Assembly (NCBI GenBank): GCA_943788095.1
Contig: CALSOZ010000001.1
Location: forward strand, 372,001-436,000
Source of the DNA: an uncultured Flavobacteriaceae bacterium
GTDB lineage: Bacteria > Bacteroidota > Bacteroidia > Flavobacteriales > Flavobacteriaceae
Direction: 5' to 3'
Length of the DNA stretch: 64,000 bases
Shown: in pieces, positions 56,401 through 64,000 of the stretch
Position numbering within the stretch: the first letter of the stretch is position 1
Layout: the number at the start of each line of letters is the position of its first letter
Position numbers and translations under genes: made by a program
Notes under the pieces: model-generated
What the model was told of the DNA's origin: nothing
Database searches by the model: none
What the model saw: only the letters and a program-made list of their open reading frames with translations

Positions 56401-57419
56401 TTTCAGAAGCAGTTATTTCTGCTTTAGATGGCTTTTCAGAAGGAGCTGTACTTACATTTGATGCTGTAATTACTGATACTGCTTCAAATTCAACCAATGG
56501 CTCGTCTAGCTCTACTACATTGATAGTAGATCAACAATCTCCCTCAATTTTTGAGTCTACGGCTATTCCATCACCGTCAGATAATGCAACGCCATCTGTA
56601 GTTATCACAAGTGACGAGTCAGGTGTAATAACAAGTTCTCTTGAAATTGCTGCTGGTTCGGATATTTCAGCTGAGGTAGGTAATAATACAGTTAATTTCA
56701 CACTTTATGCAGGAACATATGAAAATGAAACAATAACGGTTACAGATGCAGCAGGTAATGCGGGTTCTACAATACTTACATCATTTATTATAAATTCTAC
56801 TTTTTCTGCTGATACAGTTTTTTGTAATGATATGGTGACTGAAATCATTGATGTACTTAATCCAATAACTGGTAAAACTTGGATGGATAGAAATTTAGGT
56901 GCTAGTGGAGTTGGAGGTGCGGGTGATTTCTATCAGTGGGGAAGAGGATCAGACGGCCATCAATGTTATAACTCAGATACTACAACAACTTTAAGCTCTG
57001 CAGATCAACCTGGTCATGGTTATTTTATTATTACAAATCAATGGGGCAACAGAGATTGGCGTTCCCCAAGTAACCAGAACTTGTGGCAGGGAGTAGGAGG
57101 AATAAACAACCCCTGTCCAAGTGGATATAGATTACCAACATTAAGCGAGTTTAATGAGGAAACTAGTTCTTGGGAATTTCAAGGTAATATGATAAGTACA
57201 GCAGCAAATGGCACTCCACTAAAATTCCCATCACATGGAAGAAGAGGTGGTGCTGGTTCAGGAGAAGGTGCTGGAAATTATTGGAATCCAAATTGGGGAT
57301 TAGGTAATTATTGGACAAGCACTGGAAAGTCGGTTTTTTGGACTGGCTCGAATAACAACATCACAGTCAGCGGATCAAGCCCAGATTCTGGATTTTCAGT
57401 TAGGTGTATCAAAAATTAA
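53436..57419 (+). CDS. giant repeat-bearing stalk/FISUMP surface protein (1,327 aa)
   Basis: Signal peptide (~1-21), then the GFNYQATVRNSAGD N-terminal domain common in Bacteroidota surface proteins (~22-125), and a tail-fibre-like stalk (QIKDLLDPTDGTDAVNKNY, coiled coil). Next come Ig-like repeats: four A units (~120 aa, SSFTVGSVITSGGTVVSG...) and five B units (~88 aa, SIFESTAIPSPSDNATPS). A C-terminal FISUMP domain (GKTWMDRNLGA, CPSGYRLPTLSEF, NYWTSTGKS) ends GFSVRCIKN. Read as a long surface rod with a binding head. The near-identical DNA repeats make copy number uncertain in the assembly. Confidence 0.82.
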   Translation: MKKFYAILCLTIASLTQLQAQAPQGFNYQATVRNSAGDLIVNTNVYFKFNVIQGSLTAVPIFTETHYVSTDDLGQVNLVIGQGTANLGSFSALDWSLGSYYLGIELDTGNGYLAMGTTQLLSVPYALYAENSGNSTPTTPNLQTVLEENNSAGQQQIKDLLDPTDGTDAVNKNYTYSKSEVDAIIENLQSQINDLGNATPSSFTVGSVITSGGTVVSGYLNNTNTTVIVSVPIANDATLNGGIVQVRARVNAADYQLLASETINNINEIKQISISEAVISALDGFSEGAVLTFDAVITDTASNSTNGSSSSTTLIVDQQSPSIFESTAIPSPSDNATPSVVITSDESGVITSSLEIAADSDILAEVGNNTVNFSILNDGTYSPTITVTDAAGNAGSVTLTSFTIDTNAPSSFTVGSVITSGGTVVSGYLNNTNTAVIVSVPIANDATLNGGIVQVRARVNAADYQLLASETINNINEIKQISISEAVISALDGFSEGAVLTFDAVITDTASNSTNGSSSSTTLIVDQQSPSIFESTAIPSPSDNATPSVVITSDESGVITSSLEIAAGSDISAEVGNNTVNFTLYAGTYENETITVTDAAGNAGSTILTSFTIDTTAPSIFESTAIPSPSDNATPSVVITSDESGVITSSLEIAAGSDISAEVGNNTVNFSILNDGTYSPTITVTDAVGNAGSVTLTSFTIDTNAPSSFTVGSVITSGGTVVSGYLNNTNTTVIVSVPIANDATLNGGIVQVRARVNAADYQLLASETINNINEIKQISISEAVISALDGFSEGAVLTFDAVITDTASNSTNGSSSSTTLIVDQQSPSIFESTAIPSPSDNATPSVVITSDESGVITSSLEIAADSDILAEVGNNTVNFSILNDGTYSPTITVTDAAGNAGSVTLTSFTIDTNAPSSFTVGSVITSGGTVVSGYLNNTNTAVIIFVPIVNDATLNGGIVQVRARVNAADYQLLASETINNINEIKQISISEAVISALDGFSEGAVLTFDAVITDTASNSTNGSSSSTTLIVDQQSPSIFESTAIPSPSDNATPSVVITSDESGVITSSLEIAAGSDISAEVGNNTVNFTLYAGTYENETITVTDAAGNAGSTILTSFIINSTFSADTVFCNDMVTEIIDVLNPITGKTWMDRNLGASGVGGAGDFYQWGRGSDGHQCYNSDTTTTLSSADQPGHGYFIITNQWGNRDWRSPSNQNLWQGVGGINNPCPSGYRLPTLSEFNEETSSWEFQGNMISTAANGTPLKFPSHGRRGGAGSGEGAGNYWNPNWGLGNYWTSTGKSVFWTGSNNNITVSGSSPDSGFSVRCIKN
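54041..56800. repeat. tandem and nested near-identical DNA repeats (A/B units)
   Basis: A units begin at 54041, 54668, 55559 and 56186. The first and third, and the second and fourth, share private base variants (e.g. ACAACTG vs ACAGCTG). So an [A-B-A'-B'-B] block of 1,518 bp (506 codons) was duplicated in frame. The A-to-A' spacing is 627 bp in both blocks. Confidence 0.85.
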
Positions 57420-57460
57420 TTTTCTAAAGTTTAGTTCAATAACAGATTAACTAAGTAAAT

Positions 57461-58834
57461 ATGTTTATAAAACAAATAATATTTTTTTATTTATTAAGCA
57501 CAATAACTTATGCACAAACAGTCTCAGCAACTTTTTTTGGCCTCGCCAATAAAGAAATTGAATTAATTGGTTTTGAAGGACTTGAAACTTATTTAATTGC
57601 AAAAACTAAGGCTGATGAGAAAGGATTATTTGAAGTCAGCTTTAAAAGTTCAGACCACGGAGTTGGATATTTAATTTCTGAGGACAGAAACCCTTTATTT
57701 GTCATTTTAAATCCAGAAAATCTAGTTATTTTAGGAGAAACGTTTAAAAAATCCAAAGACATAAATTTTATAGAAAATAATGAAAATCAGTTTTTTTTCC
57801 AATTTGATAAGGATAATCCACGCCGCGAACAAGCCTTAGGTGCTTGGAACTATTTGGAAAAGATATACAGATTAGATTCATTGTTCTCAGATTATGAGCA
57901 TATCAAATTTACAATTCAAAATGAAAAAGAAAGAATTATAAATGAAGATAAATTTCTTTTAGAATTATTACCAAAAAGTAGTTACGTAAGATGGTTTTTA
58001 CCAATTCGTAAATTAGTAAGTTCTGTAGAAACTATAGTACAATATCGAACAGAAGAAATTCCAGAAACTATAATAGCCTTTCGTGAGTTAGACTATATTA
58101 ACCCGAGGCTATACAAAAGCGGGTTGTTTAAAGATTCCATTGAAAGTCATTTTTGGTTAATAGAGAACAGTGGTTATAGTTTGGATAAGGCATCAAAAGA
58201 AATGAAGCTTTCAATCGATGCAATTATGTCAAAATTATTATATGACCAAAAATTATTAAACGAAGTAACTGATTATTTGTTTAATCTATTAGAAAGGCAG
58301 AGTTTGTTTAAAGCTTCAGAATATTTGGCCTTAAAGATGTTAAATGAAGAAAACTGTATGTTAAATAATGATTTGTCTAATAAGCTAGAAACTTACCGTT
58401 CCATGAGTAAAGGAAAAATTGCCCCTGATATTATTTTTGAAAGTTCCAAATTTGCAAACCCTTCAAAAACTGTAACTAAACTTTCAGAATTAAAATCTAA
58501 ATATAAATTGGTTGTTTTTAGTGCTAGTTGGTGCTCAAAATGCAGAGAGGAAATTCCTTTGATTGCTAATCTTTATGATAAATGGAAATCAAAAGATATA
58601 GAAGTAGTATTAATAGCTATAGAAGAAAATCAAAAAGAGTTTTTAAATTTTTACAAAACTTTACCTTTCCCATCTTATACTGAGCTCAAAAACTGGAAAA
58701 GTAAAATAGTAAATGACTATTTTGTTTACTCAACTCCAACTATGTTTTTATTGGATGACAAAAGACAGATTATGTTACGGCCTAGTTCTGTAAAGCAAAT
58801 TGATTCATGGGTAGATTGGCATTTGAATAATTAA
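57461..58834 (+). CDS. TlpA-like thioredoxin-fold secreted protein
   Basis: 457 residues: signal peptide ending TYAQ, an N-terminal DUF4369-like beta domain (~20-110), a long helical middle and a C-terminal thioredoxin domain with the redox motif WCSKC and the cis-proline segment YSTPTMFLLDD. TlpA/ResA-like proteins reduce periplasmic disulfides. Follows the giant surface protein by 41 bp and may be co-transcribed. The 58835-59071 gap shows no gene beyond a 30-odd-codon ORF remnant with a cysteine pair. Confidence 0.82.
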   Translation: MFIKQIIFFYLLSTITYAQTVSATFFGLANKEIELIGFEGLETYLIAKTKADEKGLFEVSFKSSDHGVGYLISEDRNPLFVILNPENLVILGETFKKSKDINFIENNENQFFFQFDKDNPRREQALGAWNYLEKIYRLDSLFSDYEHIKFTIQNEKERIINEDKFLLELLPKSSYVRWFLPIRKLVSSVETIVQYRTEEIPETIIAFRELDYINPRLYKSGLFKDSIESHFWLIENSGYSLDKASKEMKLSIDAIMSKLLYDQKLLNEVTDYLFNLLERQSLFKASEYLALKMLNEENCMLNNDLSNKLETYRSMSKGKIAPDIIFESSKFANPSKTVTKLSELKSKYKLVVFSASWCSKCREEIPLIANLYDKWKSKDIEVVLIAIEENQKEFLNFYKTLPFPSYTELKNWKSKIVNDYFVYSTPTMFLLDDKRQIMLRPSSVKQIDSWVDWHLNN

Positions 58835-59071
58835 TATTTTTTCTTCATTCTTTAAAATATAACGCTACAATTTTTTCAAAAATTTAAAAAGCAGAATTAA
58901 ATTATTATTGTATCTAAAAATACGACAACTTATCATTTCTAAGAATATGATTTTTTGCATGCTAAACAAATCAGAAAATTCTTAGATTCAGAAATAGGCA
59001 TTCTTTTACTCAGATCTTTTTTACAAAATTTACCCCTAACATTTTTTCAACTTAAATAAAAACTTAAGAAT

Positions 59072-59586
59072 TTGTTTCGAAAATAACTCAATAGGGTGTA
59101 CGATAAGAATCCGTAATTACTTTATTTATAGAGTGTTACGGATTTTTTATTTTAATATTTGTACGAATTTTGTACGAATTTACTATTTTAAGCATTGATT
59201 TGTATCGGTTATTAGCTTATTGTTTCTTGTTGTTTCTTTTGGTTTTTCTTCTATTCAAATCCAAATGCTTTTTTAACTGAAAAGTTTTCGTCTAGCGGAG
59301 TAGATTGAATTTTTTCTTTGCCGTCACTTCCAATAACGGTAATTTTAATTTCTCTAGGGGATTCTGGTTCTTCGATTGATTTTTCAATAGACAGGCGAGG
59401 CAGCGAATATTTTAGAGCAACATCAAGTAACTTTATTTTCTGTGGTGCGTTCAGACTCTCGTAATCTAAGTCATTTATAATTTTATTTACTAATTCGTGC
59501 AACCCAATACGCAAGTCCATAGGCAACGCCCTACCACGTCTAGATATTTTACCAGCTTGTTTTCCGCTTTCATTATTAAAAGGCAT
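59072..59586. repeat. 515-bp dispersed duplication, copy 2
   Basis: Gap-free match to 50215-50729. The non-coding half is almost identical and the coding half clearly more diverged. Confidence 0.8.
59251..59586 (-). CDS. small phage/mobile-element-like protein, copy 2
   Basis: 111 residues, paralogue of the 50394 gene with roughly three quarters identity. AGKISRRGRALPMDLR and QKIKLLDVALKYSLPRL are conserved. Unlike copy 1 it has no partner gene of the 181-residue type upstream. The upstream region instead opens the divergent 59656 gene. Confidence 0.55.
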   Translation of the reverse strand: MPFNNESGKQAGKISRRGRALPMDLRIGLHELVNKIINDLDYESLNAPQKIKLLDVALKYSLPRLSIEKSIEEPESPREIKITVIGSDGKEKIQSTPLDENFSVKKAFGFE

Positions 59587-59655
59587 TTATGTTATTTTAA
59601 TGTTATTTGTTATATTTTCTTTACTTTTATATTAAATCTTTTAAAACTTTATAAA

Positions 59656-60066
59656 ATGAGAAAAGTCACATTATTATTTTTTATTTTTTTTACAGCTCTT
59701 GGTTACGCACAAAACATTGAATTAAATGGGACGATTAGCGCTGAAAATAATCAAATTAAAAATGTAGCAGACCCTACAGAAATTCAGGATGTTGCAACAA
59801 AAAATTACACCTATTCAAAAGAAGAGTCGAATGCATTAATAGCTAATCTTCAGGCTCAGGTAAATAATCTGTCACAGGATACTAGTTCTAATGGGAAGTA
59901 TCAAGTTACTAGTTTCGTTACGGGTAATACCAACAGAAGTAGGACTATTTCAGTTTTAAATACTCAAACAGGAGTGATTAAAAACTACTATTGGGGATAT
60001 GTAGATGTTAGTGGCGATGGCTGGGTTGAACAATATAATGGCGGGGTTACCACTTTCACACACTAA
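59656..60066 (+). CDS. stalk-type exported protein with a different C-terminal head
   Basis: 136 residues from the ATG at 59656. The signal peptide (FTALGYAQ) and stalk (IELNGTISAENNQIKN, DPTEIQDVATKNYTYS, a LQAQVNNL coiled coil) closely match the start of the 49241 protein and the middle of the 53436 protein. The C-terminal ~55 residues (YQVTSFVTGNTNRSRT...DVSGDGWVEQ) are unrelated to FISUMP. It looks like the same display stem with another head. Confidence 0.7.
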   Translation: MRKVTLLFFIFFTALGYAQNIELNGTISAENNQIKNVADPTEIQDVATKNYTYSKEESNALIANLQAQVNNLSQDTSSNGKYQVTSFVTGNTNRSRTISVLNTQTGVIKNYYWGYVDVSGDGWVEQYNGGVTTFTH

Positions 60067-60114
60067 CTAAAATACATTGAGTTAATACGCCATTTATTTA
60101 GTCGTAAATCAAAC

Positions 60115-62940
60115 CTAATTACGATCCAAATCAATCAAAAATTCAACTAAATTTTGTTCGCGCTTTAGATTCAGTTTTTTCCTAAGCCTATATCGTGCAA
60201 GCTCAACTCCTCTAGTTGTAATGTTTAACAGTTTTGAGATTTCTTTAGAACTCATATTCATTCTAAGGAATGCCGCTAATTTTATTTCTCTAGGAGATAA
60301 ACGTATATTATTAGTCGACAGTTTTTCTAAATAATTTCCGTGTACCTGATCAAAATGATATGCAAACTGATCCCAAGAATCATTATCCGATAACTCGTGA
60401 TCTATCGTTTTAATCAGACGTTTTAGGTCTTGCCTAGAACCTCCTTCGTTTAATGTTCCTCCAATTTTATCTTGAACATTTTTAATGAATTCTTTATTTT
60501 TAAGTAATTGCATCGTAATCGATGTCAATTGATCATTTTTAAGATCTAACTCCGTTTGCAATTTTTCGTTGTGAAGTTTGTCAATTTCATCGTCTTTAAT
60601 TTTAAGCTCTTTCTCTTTTTCTTCATTTATAATTGATTTTTCTGTTTTGTGTTTTCTGCGTTGAATTACCGGGATCAATACAAAAGCCAATACGCCTATC
60701 CCAAAATACCCCAGCTTGGCGGCTTGAGTTGCATACCAAGGAGCTAAAACTTGAAATGAGAAACTAGACGTTTTGCTTTCGATTCCGTATAAATTAAGTG
60801 CTTTGACTTCGAAGCTGTATTGACCATACGGCAAATGATCATAGCCTTTGTCATTCATAGGGGACCATTTGGACCAGTCCTCGTCTAATGGGGTTAATCT
60901 GTAGCTGTACTCTAAATCTTCATAACCATCAAAGTAAGGGGATACATAGCTTATTTCGATTGTTTGTCTGGAGTCTAATTCTAAAGGTTTTGATAGTAAT
61001 GGAAAAATAGTGACTGTTGAATCCTCACTTTTTGTGATTTCAACAGAACTAATAACTACTGAAAAGTCTTTAGTTATGTGGTGATCTTTTAAAGGGTTGT
61101 AATGTATAAACCCTTCTTTTGCTCCAACTAAAATATTCTGATCATCAATAATAGAAATACTTTGAAGGTCATCATTTATAAATTTGTTGATGTGTTTAAA
61201 TACTAGGGTTTTCTTTTCAAATTCCCCATAACCTTCTTCTTTTAAAACCCCGAGTTCTTGATTCTGTATGTAGTAAATAGAATTATCTTTAGTGGACACT
61301 AATTTACTAACATGTGCCTTGCCAAGCATATCGTCAAAAAATAAATTCGTTGAAAAACTTAAAGAGTCTGCATTAAAATCATAAATACCATACTCTGATG
61401 TGAAAATTAATTTTCCATTTAGTATGTAAGAAGTAATTAAGATGTTTGATGGGAATCCATTGTGTTTACCAAAGTGTTGGATCTCATTTTTTAGTTGCAG
61501 ATTACGATCTAAATGAAGTTTATAGGCTCCTTTATAACCATGCGTCATCCAAAGCGTGGAATCATTTTCAAATTCTAAAATCCTAGACGACTCTGTCAAA
61601 CTAGGGATTTCACCCACCCTATTCCATCGCCCATTTAACTTTTTAAAATATCTTATTCCTTGATAATCTCCACCCAAAATGAGGTTAGGGTCACTTGTTT
61701 TAACGAATTTCCAACTTCCGATATCATGAAATTTATCCAGCCTATTTCCATTAACTGTAAAGGCTCCTTTGTGATGGTTTAGAATAAGCTCGTCTTCAAT
61801 TTGTGAAAAATTATAAACCTGACCTTCACTTCCTTCAATAAATTCGTAGTGCAGAGCGTTATTGGGCTTTTGAGCGTAGCTCTGTGTAAAAACACCATTA
61901 CTCGTTCCTAAATAAATGGTTTTATTAAAATTATGAGCAGCATATCCTGTGCCTTCAACCCCTACTTCTTCATTTAATAATGAAAAAGGCAAACTCATTT
62001 TTAGGTAATCGATGCCATTATTTAACGCGACCCATAAATTATTAAAATTATCTTCATAAACAGATTTTACCGTTCGGTCTGATAACCCATTATTTTTTGT
62101 AAAGTGTTGCTTAATAGTAAGGTTAGGATTAAGAATAAATAAGCCATTGTTTTGAGTGCCTACAGCATAGTCTCCATTATTAAGTTTGATCACTGCATTC
62201 GTAGTTCCAAATTCATTTGAATAATCTTTAAAAGGAGTATTCAAATTGGCCGACTTATAGACCACTCCCATAGTGCTGAAATAAAAATTATCTTCTGCTG
62301 ATGCTAATATCGCAACGAGTTCTGGGAGTGACTTTGTACCTGAAATTTGTTTAAAACTTCCGTTCATGAACTCATACAAACCTTCATTGTAAAATTGAGC
62401 TACGAGCTTATTTTTGTGTTTAAATGAAGCGGTTAAAAAACCTGGAGATTGCAATTCTTTAATTTCATCACCATTAAAAACTAATAGTTTACTTTCTGTA
62501 TTAAAAAATATACGCTGATCGATTTCAATAATTTTCCATATTTCTGAAAATGATTTAAGATCGGGTGAAAGATTATCGACCAATGACGTAAACTTAAATC
62601 CGTTTGTGGTATTTTCAAAATATCCTAATTGATTTTGCCCTCCAACAAAAACCCTATTTTGATAGTCTGCTTTAACAGCTCGAATCTTTGTTGCCAATGG
62701 AACCTTATGCTTAACCCATTCGTTTCCATCAAATTTTAATAGCCCTTCGCTATTGGCAATATACAGTATGCCATTTGCATCTTGATCAAAACCCCAATTT
62801 TGAATACTCCCCTTATAATCTTTTGAATCAAAATGGGATTTAAGAGGGATTTTACTCAAATTGAATGACTCATTAGACTGGGAATATGTTTTACAAAAAA
62901 ACAAAATAATTAAATAAAAATTTAATATTCGAAAACACAT
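60115..62940 (-). CDS. membrane sensor-regulator: beta-propeller, Y_Y_Y domain and LuxR-type HTH
   Basis: 941 residues: signal peptide, a long two-component-type beta-propeller (e.g. GFDQDANGILYIANSEGLL, NNGLSDRTVKSVYEDNFNNLW), a Y_Y_Y domain (EISYVSPYFDGYEDLEYSYRL), one membrane helix (GYFGIGVLAFVLIPVI), a coiled coil and a C-terminal LuxR-like HTH (LSPREIKLAAFLRMNMSSKEISKLL). A one-protein signal transducer with an outside sensor and inside DNA-binding head. The target may be the neighbouring surface genes, which is inferred from position only. Confidence 0.85.
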   Translation of the reverse strand: MCFRILNFYLIILFFCKTYSQSNESFNLSKIPLKSHFDSKDYKGSIQNWGFDQDANGILYIANSEGLLKFDGNEWVKHKVPLATKIRAVKADYQNRVFVGGQNQLGYFENTTNGFKFTSLVDNLSPDLKSFSEIWKIIEIDQRIFFNTESKLLVFNGDEIKELQSPGFLTASFKHKNKLVAQFYNEGLYEFMNGSFKQISGTKSLPELVAILASAEDNFYFSTMGVVYKSANLNTPFKDYSNEFGTTNAVIKLNNGDYAVGTQNNGLFILNPNLTIKQHFTKNNGLSDRTVKSVYEDNFNNLWVALNNGIDYLKMSLPFSLLNEEVGVEGTGYAAHNFNKTIYLGTSNGVFTQSYAQKPNNALHYEFIEGSEGQVYNFSQIEDELILNHHKGAFTVNGNRLDKFHDIGSWKFVKTSDPNLILGGDYQGIRYFKKLNGRWNRVGEIPSLTESSRILEFENDSTLWMTHGYKGAYKLHLDRNLQLKNEIQHFGKHNGFPSNILITSYILNGKLIFTSEYGIYDFNADSLSFSTNLFFDDMLGKAHVSKLVSTKDNSIYYIQNQELGVLKEEGYGEFEKKTLVFKHINKFINDDLQSISIIDDQNILVGAKEGFIHYNPLKDHHITKDFSVVISSVEITKSEDSTVTIFPLLSKPLELDSRQTIEISYVSPYFDGYEDLEYSYRLTPLDEDWSKWSPMNDKGYDHLPYGQYSFEVKALNLYGIESKTSSFSFQVLAPWYATQAAKLGYFGIGVLAFVLIPVIQRRKHKTEKSIINEEKEKELKIKDDEIDKLHNEKLQTELDLKNDQLTSITMQLLKNKEFIKNVQDKIGGTLNEGGSRQDLKRLIKTIDHELSDNDSWDQFAYHFDQVHGNYLEKLSTNNIRLSPREIKLAAFLRMNMSSKEISKLLNITTRGVELARYRLRKKLNLKREQNLVEFLIDLDRN

Positions 62941-63169
62941 ATTGCGATTTTTATTTGAAAGTGTAATGTATTAAAAAAAAACTACATTCCCTGAAAATTT
63001 AATTTTATGAGAATTTTTGATGAGTTTATATTCGAACAAAATGAGTTTTTGATGTGGTGGATTTTAGAAACTAAATTAACTTAAATGTTACATTTGGACT
63101 TGTTATAAGGCAGGCTAATGATTTTACTTGTTTTAAATTAATTTAAGTTACATAAACAAAATTATTATT

Positions 63170-64000
63170 ATGAAAAAAATTACTTTATTATTTCTTTTAG
63201 TTTTGACAACATCTCTAGGTTTTGCTCAAAACATATTTACAGACGGAACTTTTGATGACCCAACAGCATGGACAGTGATCCAACAAAACGGAAACAACAA
63301 TGCAACTGCCGTAATTGCTGATGGAGTCGCGACATTTGATGATGTTAATGAAGCTGGCTGGGGAGCCGAAGGCCATGTAGCCATTTACAAAGCATTTACC
63401 GTTGATGAAACAGGCTATTATCAGTTTGATGCGGACGTTACTACAAATGGTCTTAATGAACATTGGTTTGAATTGTATGTAGGAACAACGACTCCAGTAG
63501 ATGAGCAAGAGTACAACACTAATGATTTTGGAGCCGTAAATTTATTAGCCCTTAACTCTTGGGATTGTGGAGCGACAACAAATACATATTCTGGTTCGTG
63601 GTTAGCGACTAATTGTAAAAGTTTAGACGGAACTATTGGACTGGACGCAGGCACTACCTACTACGCTCTTGTTAGAACAGGTGGAATAAACTGGGGGACT
63701 GGAGTCATATTAGACAACCTTACATTGGTGTCAACCGAAGCACCACCTGCACCAATCACAGAATTGACTGTCGATTTTGAAACCGCAACAGAATTTGGAG
63801 CTGCAGATGGTGCTGCCTATACAGATTTGGCAGCTAATACTGTGACAGATGGAATTAATACAAGCGCATTCGTTGGGCAAATATCAGACTGTAATTCTAC
63901 TTGGTGGTCTCATGCTTTCCTAAATACTTCAGGGTTCGATTTATCTTCTGCTGACAGAGGGTTTTCATTAATGGTAAAGGGGGACCGTGCAACACCTATT
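63170..64000 (+). CDS. secreted protein with carbohydrate-binding-like domains, C-terminus cut off
   Basis: 277 codons to the window edge from the ATG at 63170. Signal peptide ending LGFAQ, a jelly-roll-like domain (NIFTDGTFDDPTAWTVIQQ, YYQFDADVTTNGLNEHWFEL, TTYYALVRTGGINWGTG), then a second unit starting LTVDFETATEFGAADG. Such modules precede glycoside hydrolase or T9SS-sorted domains in Flavobacteria, but the C-terminus is not visible. The gap 62941-63169 shows no gene. Confidence 0.7.
   Translation, partial: MKKITLLFLLVLTTSLGFAQNIFTDGTFDDPTAWTVIQQNGNNNATAVIADGVATFDDVNEAGWGAEGHVAIYKAFTVDETGYYQFDADVTTNGLNEHWFELYVGTTTPVDEQEYNTNDFGAVNLLALNSWDCGATTNTYSGSWLATNCKSLDGTIGLDAGTTYYALVRTGGINWGTGVILDNLTLVSTEAPPAPITELTVDFETATEFGAADGAAYTDLAANTVTDGINTSAFVGQISDCNSTWWSHAFLNTSGFDLSSADRGFSLMVKGDRATPI

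Noticed and set aside
58920-59030. Reverse-strand fragment with a cysteine pair (GKFCKKDLSKRMP...CLACKKSYS)
   Set aside because: About 35 codons with no start; at most a decayed zinc-ribbon-like piece.

Overview
The window reads as chromosomal DNA of a member of the Bacteroidota, most likely a marine Flavobacteriaceae. The reasons are AT-rich sequence, promoters of the TAnnTTTG type, few Shine-Dalgarno sites, a PorP/SprF-type secretion protein, several secreted proteins with T9SS C-terminal sorting domains, a FolK-deoxynucleoside kinase fusion, and family-typical gene orders (nadK-DUF6089-uppS-bamA-ompH-ompH-murI and pdxA-yceD-rpmF-fabH-accB-accC). No genus is claimed.

Layout. 1-4.4 kb: VTC-domain protein (partial), lpxH, a queD-like gene, a MATE exporter, a small basic protein, a TM2-domain protein and an exported protein. 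4.5-15.4 kb: a ~10.9 kb genomic island in a tRNA-Ala(GGC) gene. Near-identical copies of the tRNA 3' half bound it and each end has a tyrosine recombinase. Its cargo is a lipoprotein, two tandem BspA/DUF285 repeat surface lipoproteins, two tandem DUF1566-type exported proteins, and a replication-like protein with compact family-A-polymerase-like motifs beside iteron-like repeats. 15.5-27 kb: small membrane/secreted genes, mscL, ribE, pdxA, the yceD-rpmF-fabH-accBC lipid/ribosome cluster, a FAD oxidoreductase, dodecin, a NifU-type Fe-S carrier and PorP/SprF. 27-36 kb: cell-envelope biogenesis on the minus strand (murI, two Skp-like genes, bamA, uppS, DUF6089, nadK, CBS protein), then pdxJ and a hydrolase. 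36.9-47.8 kb: tig, clpP, clpX, GH3-like, DUF2797, queuosine-precursor transporter, folK-dNK, an SpoU methyltransferase and mutS. 47.9-48.4 kb: tRNA-Gly and tRNA-Leu, each followed by a duplicate of its own 3' end. 48.5-64 kb: a second accessory region of surface proteins. It has two copies of a 'small T9SS protein + stalk/FISUMP-head protein' gene pair, a 1,327-residue protein with near-identical internal DNA repeats, a 515-bp dispersed duplication around a phage-like small gene, ribbon-helix-helix genes, a TlpA-like thioredoxin, a Y_Y_Y/LuxR sensor-regulator and a partial secreted protein.

Sequence quality. Many genes are broken by single-base indels, including ones normally essential (nadK, pdxJ, tig, clpX, folK). 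They cluster at 33.7-44 kb and recur in the island. In nadK two indels compensate each other. I read most of these as base-level errors in the assembly and describe the intact reading behind them.

Most unusual content: the polymerase-like replication gene with its ACATATG repeats inside the tRNA-Ala island; the FISUMP/DUF1566 C-termini, which look like diversity-generating variable regions although no reverse transcriptase is in view; and the modular stalk/head surface proteins paired with small T9SS proteins.
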